Counted from the first letter of the stretch, positions 1-11,503 are shown. The stretch is DNA of 64,000 bases from Phycomyces blakesleeanus NRRL 1555(-) (GCF_001638985.1 NW_017265136.1:3041889-3105888); one strand, 5' to 3'. The notes: generated by a model not told the origin, from the sequence alone. A program made the numbers and translations.

Positions 1-630
1 ACCGGCATCGAGAAATCCGATTTTGTCGAGCTATCTTTTCTGGCAAAGCTTTTGCCCTTTGAAGCATATACAAAATATGTCTTCGGGTTTTCTCTTCCAC
101 AACTGCAGACGAAACAGACTTTACTTCAGCTTGCTGATGTGTGTAGCTCTGCACTACATCAGCAATGGGACGGTTGGATGTTGAGAAGGCGCCCTCATTG
201 ACTGTCAATGGCATTGTTGCCAGAACTGCTCGTGTTTGAGAACGGATCAATCTCTGCAAAATATAATGTAAGTAACTTTGCAATATTCTATTACTAGTAT
301 ATATCCTACCGAAACCGTTGGAAGGCGGTACTTTATATATTCTCCTGTAGTAAGAGCCTGACCGATGGGACTATGGTTCGAATTGTTATTCTGGCCATTG
401 GTTGCTCCCATGTTGTGGTAGACCTTCTCCAGAAGTGAATGAGATTCATTCAGTCGGGTGCTCATGGTGGACAAAGTGGACAGGACAGTACCATCTAGCT
501 CTGCGCTAACTGTCAAGCTGGGAAGAATTTCCCGTTGTCTTGTGCTTGCTGCTGTCCCAGCGGTTTGTTGAACAGACTTTTTTGTAGTCGTCTTTTTCGT
601 TTTTTTGGATTGCTGCGTATTAGAAGACAT
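1..630 (-). CDS. Plavaka P1 accessory protein, copy 3 (5' exons only)
   Basis: Start codon at 630. Exon 1 is 630-310, followed by a 56-nt GT-AG intron, and exon 2 runs off the window at base 1. The exon 1 protein is identical to the intact gene at 47094-48180, where the whole 303-aa model can be seen. The N-terminus is Lys/Thr-rich (KKTKKTTTKK) and is followed by a Leu/Met/Ser-rich stretch with heptad-like spacing. The function is unknown; its place beside a Tnp2-type transposase suggests a transposition co-factor or DNA-binding partner. Nothing in the visible part is broken. Confidence 0.75.
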
Positions 631-1426
631 GAATTGAGATATTTAAGGCTAATGAAAGAAATGGAAACAATGTGAATACTTTAATAATTAGAGTCGGGTT
701 TCTTTAAAATAATAAAATAAATCAAAACATACGTAAAGGTGGAAAGTAAGGCACCAAAAGATTATTTTTCTGATGATGCTCTTTATAGCATTTTGCTCTC
801 TATATTATACTTTTCTTTATAAGCCGACTTGGAAAGGCATTTGTAATAGCTTACATCCATTACAAAGATGTGAGAGATTATGGTTTAGTACGTAATGTCT
901 TGTCTCAATCGGGATGGGTTGAATGACTTTCAATTTGCTCCATTGATTCTATCAGTTTCTCAGGGTCAACGGTCATAAAATTATAATTTTGAATTTCCCC
1001 CATTTTTTTTTTAATTTTTTCTTTCTTCTTCTTTACTTCTTTCTTAATGTCTAACATGGTAAGCATCAACTCACATCAAAGTTTCAAGACCTAATCATCT
1101 TGTTGTTTTTATTCTAGCATGATACACTATGCTTTAAACCACCAAGTCCTTTTTAACTGCCTCAAAAATAATGATAAAAAGGTAATAAAAATATACTTGA
1201 ATATTTATTCACGATTTATGTATTAATTATTCTGCTTAGATTTTTCTGGCCCGTTAACAAAGACATATACCTTGGGAGGGTTTACAAAATGGTATGTTGT
1301 ATAAATATTAACGTGCACCTTCAAGATACAACTTGTATTTATTATTTTTCTTATGTATACCATACACTCTATAGTCACTGGTCTTTATCTCGGTCCTCTT
1401 TTTTGATTATACACCGACTCTTATTC
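631..1426. other. P1 subterminal region without clear gene
   Basis: AT-rich spacer between the accessory gene and the micro-exon-like modules. TATA-like boxes (TATAAA) lie about 150-190 nt upstream of the accessory start, best seen in the mirror copy at 46903-46908 and 46937-46943. I find no long reading frame. Confidence 0.4.
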
Positions 1427-1800
1427 TCTACAGATAGACAAGTAAGTAAATAATCATTCTACTTCTTTGTATGTAATTTTAATGAAAAGAAATTATTTTA
1501 TAGATAATATCTCCATTTCCCGCATGCTGCATCTTCTATTGTATTGAATAATTGGTAAGCAAAAAATAGTCTGATACTCTTTATTTCATTCTAATAAAAG
1601 ATTATATTTTATAGACAATGTCATTGTATTTTGTGTTTGTCAACTCTTCTGTTTTCTGAACTGTCTGGTAAGCAAACCATAGTCTTATTTACTTTGCATC
1701 GTATTAACAAAAGTTATTATTTTTATAGACAATATTACTATAATTGAGACATTTAACTAAAACGTTGATATATCTATCTTTATGTTAAAGACATCCATCT
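1427..1800 (+). repeat. Repeated splice-site-like modules in P1 (copy 3)
   Basis: Three consecutive modules of roughly 112-117 bp each show an acceptor-like TTTTATAGA, a 50-60 nt segment starting AATAT or AATGT, and a donor-like GGTAAGCAAA (the third donor is degenerate). They lie on the strand opposite to the accessory gene, pointing to the terminus. The mirror copy is at about 45920-46300. They may be exons of a small non-coding or short-peptide transcript, or simply a tandem repeat that includes splice sites. No long frame is maintained across the joins I tried. Confidence 0.4.
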
Positions 1801-2540
1801 GTTCTCGTGTTTAACTTTATTGTAAGTACATTCATATTTTTTAAATAATCTGTCGCTCTCAAATAAATATACCTAGAATATTCTTTCTAATCCACCCTAT
1901 AATTATTTTTTATAAAAGTAAACAAACAGGCTAAGAAGGCGTGCCTCAGCAAGCAATGGAATACAGTAGGGGTCAATTGCACCAGGGGTGGACCAATGGA
2001 TGTTGGAAAGGAATAACATAGTATCCACTAAAATAAATGACGGCATCGAGTGTGATGTTTCTACCCAATTGCAACGGAAGACGATTAGTGATGTAGACGA
2101 ATAGAAACAGCTAGAAACAATAAGAAGATTTTTTCAAACCAATAAAAACCTTTAAAATGACCCATAAACCTCTAAATCTTGACTAAATCTTGACCAAATC
2201 TTGACCAAAGCTCTTCTTTAACAACCCATATATAGTAATAAAAAGATGTTGAATGTTATGTGCTGTATTTAAAAAAAACCCCAAAACCAATATAAAATGA
2301 AATATCTGCGGTCTGATAAAAGTGCGTCTATATTTTCACGACCAAAATATATCACATAAAAGTATATCACACTTTTTCTTTTTGCGTTCCTAAAATTCAG
2401 TATACTAATTGTATTCATTTAGCTCACGAATTTTAAAAAATTGGCATCATAAATTCCGATCGAATTCATGCTGAATTTTATTCATTCAGACAGTATTTGG
2501 TCAAGATTTAGTATACTGAATTGGCCCTCCTTTTGCAGTG

Positions 2541-3070
2541 AGTAGTCATATTTCTGTTATTCATAAATTGAAGTAATGTCGTTTTCTTGATCGATTCTTT
2601 TGTGAAATCAACATTAAAGTCACCAGCAATGGTTATATGCATATACGTATGACTAACAACAAATTCTAGTGCTTCCATCAAGGTATTTAGTTGGCATAGT
2701 GGGAATACATATATGCTGCAATATAAGTTGCTGCTTAATATAAATAATGATATACTTGTTGATCCACCTGCTTCATCAATGAACACTCTGAAACTGGTTG
2801 TATAAACCAAAAAATTGTTGTTTGAGTTGTTTGTACTAGGTAAAAGAGAGCTACGAATATAGCAGCAATAACCAGAAACTCATGCATTGGTTGAATGGCT
2901 ATCTATGCGAGATATCATGGTGAAGTTTGAAATATCATATTCTTCATTATTAGGCAGTGTTCAAGTTTCATTGCAAAGAATAATATCAGATGTTAAGTAT
3001 ACTTGATTGCTGGTTATCTGGTTTATATGTGCCCTCAAGCTTTGCACATTATGCGAAATTAGCTGTATAT
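2541..3070 (-). pseudogene. EEP (AP-endonuclease-like) domain of the Helentron, truncated
   Basis: The C-terminal 35 residues of the helicase frame carry the start of an EEP domain (LISHNVQSL ... SDIILCNET), and a second frame at 2508-2810 carries the hallmark GDFNVD preceded by HITIA. In EEP nucleases the N-terminal Asn and the GDFN Asp/Asn are metal or catalytic residues. The domain is split by a break near 2810-2961 and then runs straight into the P1 terminal repeat, whose bases encode the apparent last residues (HCKRRANSVY). The C-terminal half of the nuclease is therefore missing. Confidence 0.72.
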
Positions 3071-5021
3071 AATCACTTGTTTCTTGCTTTTGTAGTTGGC
3101 TAAATGATAATCCCAACTGTATTGTCTGCTGTCTAATGAGCTCATTTTTCAATTGATTGTTTCGATCTTCTGCTATTGGTCTGGGCGGAACAAATCTGTT
3201 ACCTTTGCATATTAACTTTAAACCTTCTGCAGAAGTAGCTCTAGAACATGCAACATATAGGAGTGATCGAGACATTCTGTGTGATCCATGGTCAAATACA
3301 ACAACTGATTTATATGTGCCTCTCTGTGACTTGTGTACAGTGAGTGCTTCAGCTGGAACAATTGGGAATTGTGTACGGGTTAGATGTATCTGACTTTTGA
3401 TATTTCTGCGAATTATGTTATAGTGTGGTTTTATTATTGTCAGATCGTCTGAAATCCCAAGACTACATCGAATTCTTTGTTGCTGTCTTCTCAACTGTTT
3501 CCCACTTCTTTCATCATCAAACCTAATCCACAATCTTAATGGCTTTCTTAAAACTGTAAAAGTAGATGTTTCAGAGGCAGTGCTGTCTGGTACAATATTT
3601 TGGCCATAATCAGTCCTCTCCAAGATTCCAGTTGCACCATTGACAAGTCCATCTGCTGTCTTTAGGTTTGCAGTCATCATATACTTTCCACTTATTTTTA
3701 GCAAAAGCGTTTTTATCAGACCCTGAACATCGGATTGCTTTGCATGATCATTGACAGAATGTATGAGTCTTTGAATAGCAGTGCTATCCCTGCAATGCTC
3801 AGTTACTCGGTCAAAGGATTTGGAGATTGCACCTTCAGTATTCAAGCTGGTAAGTATGTGTTGGTTTGTTTGCTGAATGTATGCATTTGTGTTAAACAGA
3901 TATATTGGCTTTTGGTTACTGCTTTCAGATAAATTGTTTTCTTGAGCTACAAGGTCTGAAGGTAATGTTCTTCTGCCAGTACTAATTTTCATTGCATCTT
4001 CAGGAGTTATTAAAGCCACTTGACTTTAGAGGATATGAATATTGCCTTCAGTCATTGACTCAATTACCATGTTGTTTAAGGCTACTGCAAATGGAATATC
4101 GTCTCTTTGTCACATTATCTCCATTAATTTATAAACTTTAAACAAATCTCAGATCTTGTACCCAAATAAGGATACAAATGGATTTGTATCTCTTGCATGG
4201 CTGGTGCTGTAAAGTGGTGTGTCCCCAACTGGTGGAAGTTGTAGGAAGTCACCAAATACAATAACTGATTTTCCACCAAAACGAACTGATCTATCAAAAA
4301 TATCTCGAAGTCTTCGATCAACCCATCCAAATAGTGTCTCTTCTACCATACAAATTTTGTCAATAATAACCACTTTCAGGTCTGCAAGTGCAACACCCAT
4401 TGAATGGGAGACGTCAGATGAGAGTGAGGAAAGACCTTCTCTTCTACGTTGTGTGACAGGAAGCTGGAAGGCATTGTGCAAAGTTTGAGCAGATATGTTG
4501 AAAGCAGCCTTTCCCGTTGGAGCACAAAGAAGTACAGATGGTGTGCTCATATCTCTTTCTCTTGTTTTGTCAAACTTATGGACAAGACTTTTATAAAGTA
4601 CTTTTATCAATAGACTTTTTCCAGTTCCGGCTCCTCCCATTACAAAATGATAAAACAGTATATGTTGTTGATCAGATATAGAGCTGTTGCTGTTACAAAT
4701 ATGATCAGTAACATGGTACAAGTATTGTCTCTGCTGCAAGTTCAGCATTAATAAAAGCTCTTGATATTCAGTATTATTTAACCACTTTGGAATATTGATT
4801 TTTTCAAGGTAGGTTAATCGATTGTTCTGTGTTGCTCTATTTGGATTTAATTCGATTGTTAAATCTGTTGTTCTGTGATACTCTCCTTCTTCATTGTCAT
4901 CAATATCTAGCGTGTAACGTCTGAAATCGTTTTCAGCAATAGGTGGGGCCAGGGTATCTGTGTTTCCAATGGGTTCATCTTCTCTTTCTGTATCCATGTT
5001 ACTACGTTCAAGTGAAGCCAT
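3071..5021 (-). pseudogene. PIF1-like helicase domain of the Helentron
   Basis: Two frames, 4149-5021 and 2961-4019, make up a superfamily 1B helicase. Walker A is seen as GGAGTGKS, and motif II is seen as IIDKICMV, where PIF1 proteins have IIDEISM; the Glu is thus replaced by Lys. Later motifs are VIVFGDFLQLPPVGD, the ALTVHKSQ block and YVACSRAT. The two frames are separated by a broken stretch near 4020-4148. The role would be strand unwinding in rolling-circle transposition. The Glu-to-Lys change and the frame breaks make activity very unlikely. Confidence 0.85.
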
Positions 5022-5419
5022 TTCAAAATAACCTTCTAATACATCATCATCAACCTGACAAAATTCTTTTTTTTGCTAGCAGAATAGTCTCAGAATTCTC
5101 TAGAAAAACTTCCTCGCAGTTGATACTTAAAAGGTCTTCTTCTTCATTTCTCTAACTTTTGAAAAGCATCAATAAGCAACAAAAGTACTTGTCAGCATCT
5201 TGATTAATATTAAACTTGTAGTAACGTAGGACACATGGCTTAGTTCTTTTTCTAATGTAGCCTTGGTTTTCCAAAAGACAATAAACTTGGTCTGGCTCTC
5301 CATAAAGCATATTTTTGTTATTATTCTGTTGAATATGGTCTTCTTAGTATTCTATGGACTCATAATAAGTATCATCATTTATGTCATTGTGATCGATATA
5401 ATTTAGTTGCAATATTTCT

Positions 5420-7880
5420 TTATGGTTGCTTTTTTAAAAACTCAAAATAAGCAGCAAACTGTGCCAAGGTCAAATTTTCCAAATCTTTGGGCCTACAAAT
5501 GTAATGCTTAATTAATCCTGGTTCAAAGCAGCTGGTAGAATTGGAATTCATTGCTACAAGTTTGGATTGCTTCTTTAATATGTGAAGTTGGTTTTCTGGT
5601 CTGCTTGTTGGTATAAATACTGTAGCTCTGCTCGCTTCTGACATTCGAATTCGTAGTAAGTTGTATGCTGTTCTTGAGCAGATATCTCACTAGCATTGTA
5701 ATAGGTCACAGCAAGTGACCTCATCATATTAAAAGGTGTTGAGCTACTGTCATCTTTGTGCTTATTGTAAATTTCTTCAAGCATCTTACTTAAGCCTCTA
5801 TCAGCCTTGTTTATATAGTCAACTACATATGCGCAGCAAGCATATGGATCGAGAATGAATTGAATATCCATATTTGATCTGAACATACTGAAAAATTTTT
5901 TGTTATAATTATTTATCATGACTTCGTTCGGTTGTCATTTTATCATGATTTTGTTTATTTTAAGAGTATTGCAAATAGACAGTATGTATTCATCAATAGA
6001 TGTAATATCAACAGCTATTAAGAAATCATCAAAACTCATGGCTGACGTTTGAAGAGCTTCATAATGTTCTTGGAGATATTCTTTGATGCGAGTCATATTT
6101 TGCTTTAATTTGGTAATTGTAGTTTCTGATAGATCTTCGTTTTCAGTTATTGGGCATAATATCCAAGTTCTGTCCATAGGATAAAATGGAATATTAAATC
6201 TGCAAATTGTAATATTGTTTCTTTTTCTTTGGCAAGTAGATGTGTGCATATTATATTGCCTTTTCAACAATTCTTTCCAGGTGTCCTCGTTACAGCAATA
6301 TTCCTGTTGATGATGCGATATTTCACCCTATTATCTCTTACAAGTAATCATACTATCCACAAATTCACAGATTTTTCTTTTCATATTCTCATGAACATAT
6401 TCCTCTGTTCGTTGGTCAGGTTCGTACTTGGGAGCACCCTTAAGCCATACAAGCATATGAACATGAGGCGAGCCTCTATGCTGGAATTCTATTCGGAGGT
6501 AATATTCATTAATGGAATGATTTCCAAAAGGCCTATATGGTGCTTTCCATGTTTTCTTCAGCTTTCTAAATCAATAGTCAAAGTATTGTGCACATGTTAT
6601 TGGGTCTTGCTGAATCAGTTTGGCTTTTTCATCATATGTCATTTGCTCTGCCTGTTCTTCTGTAATAGTAACTCCATCAGTTACAAGTTTTAAAATGCAT
6701 AATAGCCCAGGCCAACTTGCATCTGCTGCAGATAGAGTTACAAAAATGGTTGGGATACCAAATTGTCTAATCATTGCCAAAAGATTTTTCTTCTCATTTT
6801 TCCAATATTCTGCAGTAGAACGGATACCACTAAATGTCTTATAAGCCTGGACTTTACTGAGTAATCCACCAATACTGTCATTATTTAAGAAGTAGGATGC
6901 AACATATGGTACATTGTTGAAGAGTTTTGTTTTCTTCCGGAGAACTGTATTTAGGTTATTGTACATTCTGATTATTTGATTTTTTCTGTCCATATACAGT
7001 ATATACTCTACTCTTTGTGCTGCTCTACAATCGAATCTCCTTGCAATAGACTTTGTCAGGAAAGAGTAAGTCAGAGTATCAGTAGATAATTGCTGGCCAC
7101 AGAAGATTTGAGGAAAAGCCAAAAAGTTGGTGTTTTTATCAGTCAAAATAGACAAAGCGATTCCTCCATCTCCAGGCAAAAGTCTGAGAGCTTCGTGATC
7201 TGAAACTATAGCTGTTTCCTGCTCACTAGAGTTTATTGATTCGTGTTTGGTACTACTTTTTCATTTCCTTCAAAGTCTTCAACACTATCAACCTCTTCTA
7301 CGTTTTCAGTACCATTATTGACAGCCTCTTGTACCCAATTATCACTCAAGAAGATATTATACTATTGATAGAGTGTTGTTGACTGTAGAAATAGTGCTGC
7401 TCTCCAAGCTTTAGCAGGACTTGTATTGCCTCTGATATAGTTTTTGATATAACACATCCTACGAGCTAAACTCAAGTAAATTGTATTTGAGTCGTCAAGA
7501 TTACGAGGAAGTAATGAAACCGTTGTATGAACATTAACAGGTACGTTGATAATACCGCCTTTACTTCTATACTGCTCAGTTAGTCCTTTGTGTGTCCATA
7601 TAGACTGGAAAACGTGTCGAGATGCGACAAGTCTTTCTTCTAATCTTGTCAGGTCGTCTAGACAAACGACATGATCAGGAAATTGGAGACCATTAGAGAG
7701 AGCAAGAGTTGGAAGTTTTTTTTTTAGTTATGTTTTACAGGTAGGACATAGTGGAATATTGTCTATAATATCTTCACCAACGAAAGTGCTTGGTATCTTA
7801 TGATTGTCAATTGCCCAAAAGCTTTTCTCAACAATATCTTCTGAACAACCCCAATTGCCTGTAAGAGTGGTTCTTTTTTA
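5420..7880 (-). pseudogene. Helitron replication-initiator (Rep) region and N-terminal domain
   Basis: Fragments in different frames make up the Helitron Rep part. Near 6420-6520 the frame reads RGSPHVHMLVWLKGAP, which contains the HUH motif (HVH) that binds the metal for DNA nicking. Near 5780-5860 it reads YACCAYVVDYINKADRG, the Tyr-containing block that supplies the nicking tyrosines. 6571-7179 matches the Helitron-like N-terminal domain. 7185-7880 holds the usual upstream cysteine block (PLCPTC) and LPTLALSNGL. Several frameshifts and stops separate the pieces, so it is a pseudogene. Confidence 0.8.
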
Positions 7881-7881
7881 C

Positions 7882-8252
7882 TTAAGATATATCTTTTTGA
7901 AAGAAAAGGCCTCCACAACATCCGCATACACATGTAGGACCCTCTCTGATTGTTGATTCATACTTTCTTTGTATACTACTCCAATTATTTGTGCCAACGT
8001 CATTCAGTCTACGCCTTACTACTCGTTTATTCTCTTCAACAGCTCTACTTTGTCTACTATGCCTATACTCGTGCATATATTCTGCTTGAGAATTATAGTT
8101 CTCCTCTTCTGTCTCTGCCACTTCTGTCTTCACTACTTCTGTTCCCACTACTTCTGCTTGAATTACTTGTGCTCTCACTACTTCTGCCTGAACTGCTTCT
8201 ATTTCAGCTGTAAGTCTGTGTCTGCATCGATACTCCCGCATATACTTGCACA
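7882..8252 (-). pseudogene. Helentron N-terminal repeat domain, 3' part
   Basis: This continues the N-terminal domain beyond the Tc1 insertion. It contains two more copies of the module (A)EYM(Q/H)EYRxxRQ followed by Glu/Val-rich linkers such as VQAEVVRAQVIQAEVV, then a basic stretch and a Cys-rich end (CVCGCCGG). The flanks of the Tc1 at 8254 and 10146 join within the same EYM-EYR module, showing that both sides belong to one gene. The plus-strand Leu/Ser-rich frames here are shadows. Confidence 0.75.
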
Positions 8253-8425
8253 TACACCTGGCTTAGGGTGAAATTGACTTACTTCCAACTCCGCTAAAAT
8301 CAAAGAAGTACACCTCTGTTTTTCAAGGTTAAATAAGTTCTCAAAGACATGATCCTTAAAGACAAAAAATGAATGGAAGATTTTGTAATATGTGTTGCTT
8401 ATTTATATTAAAAATTGATGGAGGT

Positions 8426-9485
8426 TTAATAGTTAATAGCTCCTCCATGCTTCTTCCTAACTAATATCATACGATCTTTAATGCTCAGGCAAAACTTCAC
8501 ACAAGTACTTGCTGTGATTTCTGCCCACTCCTCCAACAAAGCAACGTCCAGTTCTTTTAGCGTGGTAGGCTGGGGTCTTCTATCTCTAACCTTGTTATCA
8601 AGGTAGCTCCACATATTCTCAATTGGATTGAGATCTGGACTTTTTGCAGGCCATAATAAGATAGCCACATCATTTTTTTTTCCACTGTTCCGCCAACTTG
8701 CTCTTATGTGGCTTGGCATTGTCTTCTTGGAAAAGGTAGGTGGTGGTGTCCTTGTCAGGAAGGGCAGCAAGAAATGGGAGATAGTTGTCCCTCAGTGTCT
8801 GGACATACATTTCTTTTGTCATGTAGTCATCTAATATAACTAGTGGGCCAACACCTCCTGCCCAAATACATCCCCAAACTAATACTGAACCACCCAACCC
8901 TTGCACTGCTGGTACCAGACAGTCATCGTCATACTTCTCATGCAGTTGGCGCCAAACATATTGCTGTCCACCTTTCTGAAAAAGGGTGAATCTGGACTCA
9001 TCACTCCAGATTACTGATGTCCATTCATCATTCCAATTTTTTTGCTCTCTAACCCACTGCAAGCGTGCCTTCTTATGTGCTTCATCTAGGTAAGGCTTGG
9101 CTACAGCAAAACAAGAGCGAAGGTCCATATCGTGCAGATATTTGCGTACTGTTGCTTGACTGATTGAGATGTCATGCATCTCTTTAACACTGCGCGTGAT
9201 GGTAGCTAATGTGTCGCATCTATTTTTTTTTGTGATAAACTTCAAATAACAAATTGTTCATGATGATAGCTTCTTAGAGGCCCCAGGATGCTCCTTCTCA
9301 GCGCATGTCTTCTTTGTCTCATATTTTTTAATTATATAATAAACAGTTGATTGAGGTATGTCTTCTGCATCTAAAATCTCATAGGAGCTACGTCCTTCTT
9401 TATATCTTCCAATAATCATTCCTTTTTCGAAATCTGTTGTCTTATAATATGAGCTGATAGTTTTAGCTTTATTGTTCTTTGGCAT
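8426..9485 (-). pseudogene. Tc1-type transposase (frameshifted)
   Basis: The start at 9485 (MPKNNKAKTISSYYK) leads into helix-turn-helix DNA-binding sequence, then the DDE domain. First Asp in VIWSDESRF, second Asp in LFQEDNAKPHKS, and Glu in SPDLNPIENMW are all present. A frame break near 9250-9258 separates the N-terminal part, and a one-base shift in the T-run at about 8672-8680 separates the second Asp from the Glu. The catalytic triad is intact, so decay is limited to a few indels. Confidence 0.85.
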
Positions 9486-9585
9486 TGTGATTTGTTTTAT
9501 TAGAGAGATTACAGAATTAAAATAAAAAGAAAATAGAGGATGGTCTTCTTGCATAGAAAGAAGTCATGGCGGAGTTGGAAGTAAG

Positions 9586-10117
9586 TGTTGTGGTGGTTGA
9601 AGTTGAAGAAGTTTTTAAGAGGAAGAATTGAAGATTTGAGATTAGGAACGAAGATTCGTGAGAACTTGTGTAGGCTTTGTTTATTGAGAAAGATTTGGTA
9701 TCAAAGTTTGGTCAGGTTCCTACACTGAACTACTACTGCTATTTATATTGTTTTGGATTGGGAAAATTATATGACTGGGGTCAGGTAATCGATCCTATCT
9801 GAGCCTTAATCAGAGCAACGTGATCTTGGGATAATTAATGTATAATTAATTATATAAATGTGTGTAGTCCCAATGAAGTATTAACATCGAAAGTAAATGT
9901 ATTTATGAGTTATAATTATGCTTATAATAATCTACTGATGTATCCCATATTATGGTAATATTATCATATGAAATATAATCACTATCATGCATGCTAAACC
10001 TGTGTGTTAAATAATAAAGTAATCGGTAGACACCTTTGACTGAAATAGCTGAGGCCTTATATTATTTCTTTCAGACTTATTCTCAATTACAGCAGTAGTC
10101 AATACTCATTTATAACA
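9586..10117 (-). mobile_element. Solo LTR, family alpha (TSD GTAAG)
   Basis: A 532-bp sequence begins TGTTGT and ends ATAACA, flanked by a perfect 5-bp target duplication GTAAG (9581-9585 and 10118-10122). It is closely similar and inverted relative to 29240-29773. TATAAATAG-like and AATAAA signals in the sister copy give the transcription direction, which is minus here. No retrotransposon coding sequence is attached, so the internal region was probably removed by LTR-LTR recombination. Confidence 0.9.
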
Positions 10118-10147
10118 GTAAGTCAATTTCAACCTAAGCCGGGTGTA

Positions 10148-10653
10148 TATTCTGCTCAAGAATTATGGTTCTCCTCTTCTGTCTCTGCTGCTTCTGTCTC
10201 CACTACTTCTGTTTCCACTACTTCTGCTTGAATTACTTGTGCTCTCACTACTTCTGCCTGAACTACTTCTATTTCAGCTGTAAGTTGGCATCTGTGTCGA
10301 TACTCCTGCATATACTCTGCATGAGAATTACTAATATTCTCTGCTTCTACTGGCTCAACTACTTCTATTTCAGTTATTTGTTGGCGCCTGCGTTGATATT
10401 CTTGCATATATTCTGCACAAGAAGTATTAATATTCTCTGCTTCTACTGTTGCTATCACTTCCATTTCTGCAGTTTGCAGGCGATTCCGCTAATACTCTCG
10501 TATATACTCTGCTTGAGACATTGAATCCCATTGTTGTGTTTCTGTTTCTGATGTTTCCACTTGCAATAATTGCTGACGATTACACTAGTATTCTCTCATG
10601 CATCTTTGTCTTCTTTCAGCCCTTTCTTCAGGGGTAACAGTGTGTCTAGACAT
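10148..10653 (-). pseudogene. Helentron N-terminal repeat domain, 5' part with the start codon
   Basis: The frame opens at 10653 (MSRHTVTPEERAERRQ) and carries repeated AEYMQEYxxRRQ modules separated by acidic Val/Glu/Thr linkers. In-frame TAG codons interrupt two of the modules at the same place (EY-stop), where sister modules have CAA or CGA. A TGA lies just before the Tc1 junction, where the downstream sister module has CAA. The modules look like short amphipathic, basic DNA-binding segments; their function is not known to me. Confidence 0.7.
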
Positions 10654-11100
10654 TTTGTACTTTATAATAATATAATATAAGAGTAAAAGTAAGAGTAAGA
10701 AGAAAGTATAATATGCTTAGTAAGCTATAAAGAAGAATCAAAAGCGTCACGTGGTTAAATTGTTTACATTTTTACTAGTAAAATTCTTACAAACTTTCAT
10801 TGCTTAAAATTGTAACAAACTCCGCATACAAAATTGTTACAAAATCATTGTTTACATTGTTACGGATTTCCCTCTTTTTCTTAGGCTTTCTAACTCCATA
10901 AACTTCATATAGAATGCCAAAAAGAAGAAAGTAAACTAAAAGAAAATAATGGGTGCAGTTATTCCATTAAATATAAATTTTAAAAAAAATTAATTTTTTT
11001 ATATGTATATATTTACTAAAATAGAGTAAAAATAAGCTTTGGCTTTTATAGTAACAAATAACAGCTTATTGTGTTCAATCTATTTAACAAAGATTAGCAT
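10654..11100. other. Helentron upstream region, no gene
   Basis: AT-rich DNA with several imperfect copies of GTTAC/GTTTACA-like words (for example TTTACATTGTTAC, AAAATTGTTACAAA) at 10755-10865. They lie upstream of the Helentron start and could be its 5' subterminal repeats. A 5' end with TC could not be fixed. Confidence 0.35.
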
Positions 11101-11503
11101 TGTTATATATGAGGTAAAAATAAGATATAAAATAAAACAAGTGCAGACGAGATTATGGTAAGACTTTGTTTTATTAGAAGAAGTGAAAGGATCAGAAAGA
11201 AGATGCTGTTCTATTGCTATTAGTATTGTGCGTTTATATAGATATTATATTTAGCTCGGTGATGATATGATGATATCATGTAATGTCTGTTTCTCTACCA
11301 TTATCTTCTATGATTTAGTTGTTATGTTTTTAGTGTTATCAACTAAAGTCTTAGTATTTGTCTTAGTATGGTCTTTACAGAATTTCCTTGTATAAGGGAA
11401 GGTATATCTTTTAGTATTGTTACTAGTTGTTGGTAACTCAATGCACGTATATATTGAGTATCTGTACTTTTAATTTAAATCTACAATTATGCGGGATACA
11501 ACA
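11101..11503 (-). mobile_element. Solo LTR, family beta (TSD AGCAT)
   Basis: A 403-bp sequence starts TGTTATAT and ends ATACAACA, flanked by AGCAT at 11096-11100 and 11504-11508. On the minus strand it shows a TATATAAACGC promoter-like box and an AATAAAAC poly(A)-like signal, so the LTR points left. No internal retroelement sequence adjoins it. Confidence 0.87.

Larger units (their letters stand above)
1..2540 (-). mobile_element. Plavaka/CACTA-type DNA transposon P1, copy 3 (end fragment, cut by window edge)
   Basis: The right edge carries the terminal motif CTCCTTTTGCAGTG at 2527-2540, the inverse of the CACTGCAAAAGGAG terminus of the full-length copy at 45185. From here to base 1 the sequence is the reverse complement of 45185-47723 with only occasional differences, and the accessory-gene exon 1 protein is identical. 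The element therefore extends leftward out of the window; only the terminus, the subterminal region and the first two accessory exons are visible. Its end lies inside the endonuclease region of the Helentron at 2541, so it inserted there. Near-identity to copy 1 argues for recent mobility of the family. Confidence 0.88.
8255..10145 (-). mobile_element. Tc1-type transposon with TA duplication, containing a solo LTR
   Basis: Terminal inverted repeats of about 40 bp run 8255-8293 and, inverted, 9564-9585 plus 10118-10145 (CACCTGGCTTAGG... versus ...CCTAAGCCGGGTG), flanked on both sides by TA (8253-8254, 10146-10147). Without the nested solo LTR and its target duplication the element is about 1.35 kb, the usual Tc1 size. 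The solo LTR sits inside the right TIR, which explains the oversized element. It is inserted in the Helentron N-terminal repeat region. Confidence 0.9.
2541..10653 (-). mobile_element. Helentron-type Helitron (decayed, interrupted)
   Basis: A minus-strand pseudogene runs from an N-terminal start at 10653 through a repeat-rich N-terminus, a Helitron-like N-terminal region, a HUH/Tyr replication initiator region, a PIF1-type helicase and the beginning of an EEP (AP-endonuclease-like) domain. A Helitron helicase followed by an EEP domain defines Helentron/Helitron2-type elements. It is broken by many frameshifts and stops, by a Tc1 insertion (8255-10145), and by Plavaka P1 at 2540, so the 3' terminus is lost. 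The 5' terminus could not be located. Confidence 0.85.

Noticed and set aside
7950..8271. Leu/Ser/Cys-rich plus-strand frames (also 10165-10524)
   Set aside because: They are shadows of the Glu/Val-rich minus-strand Helentron repeat domain.
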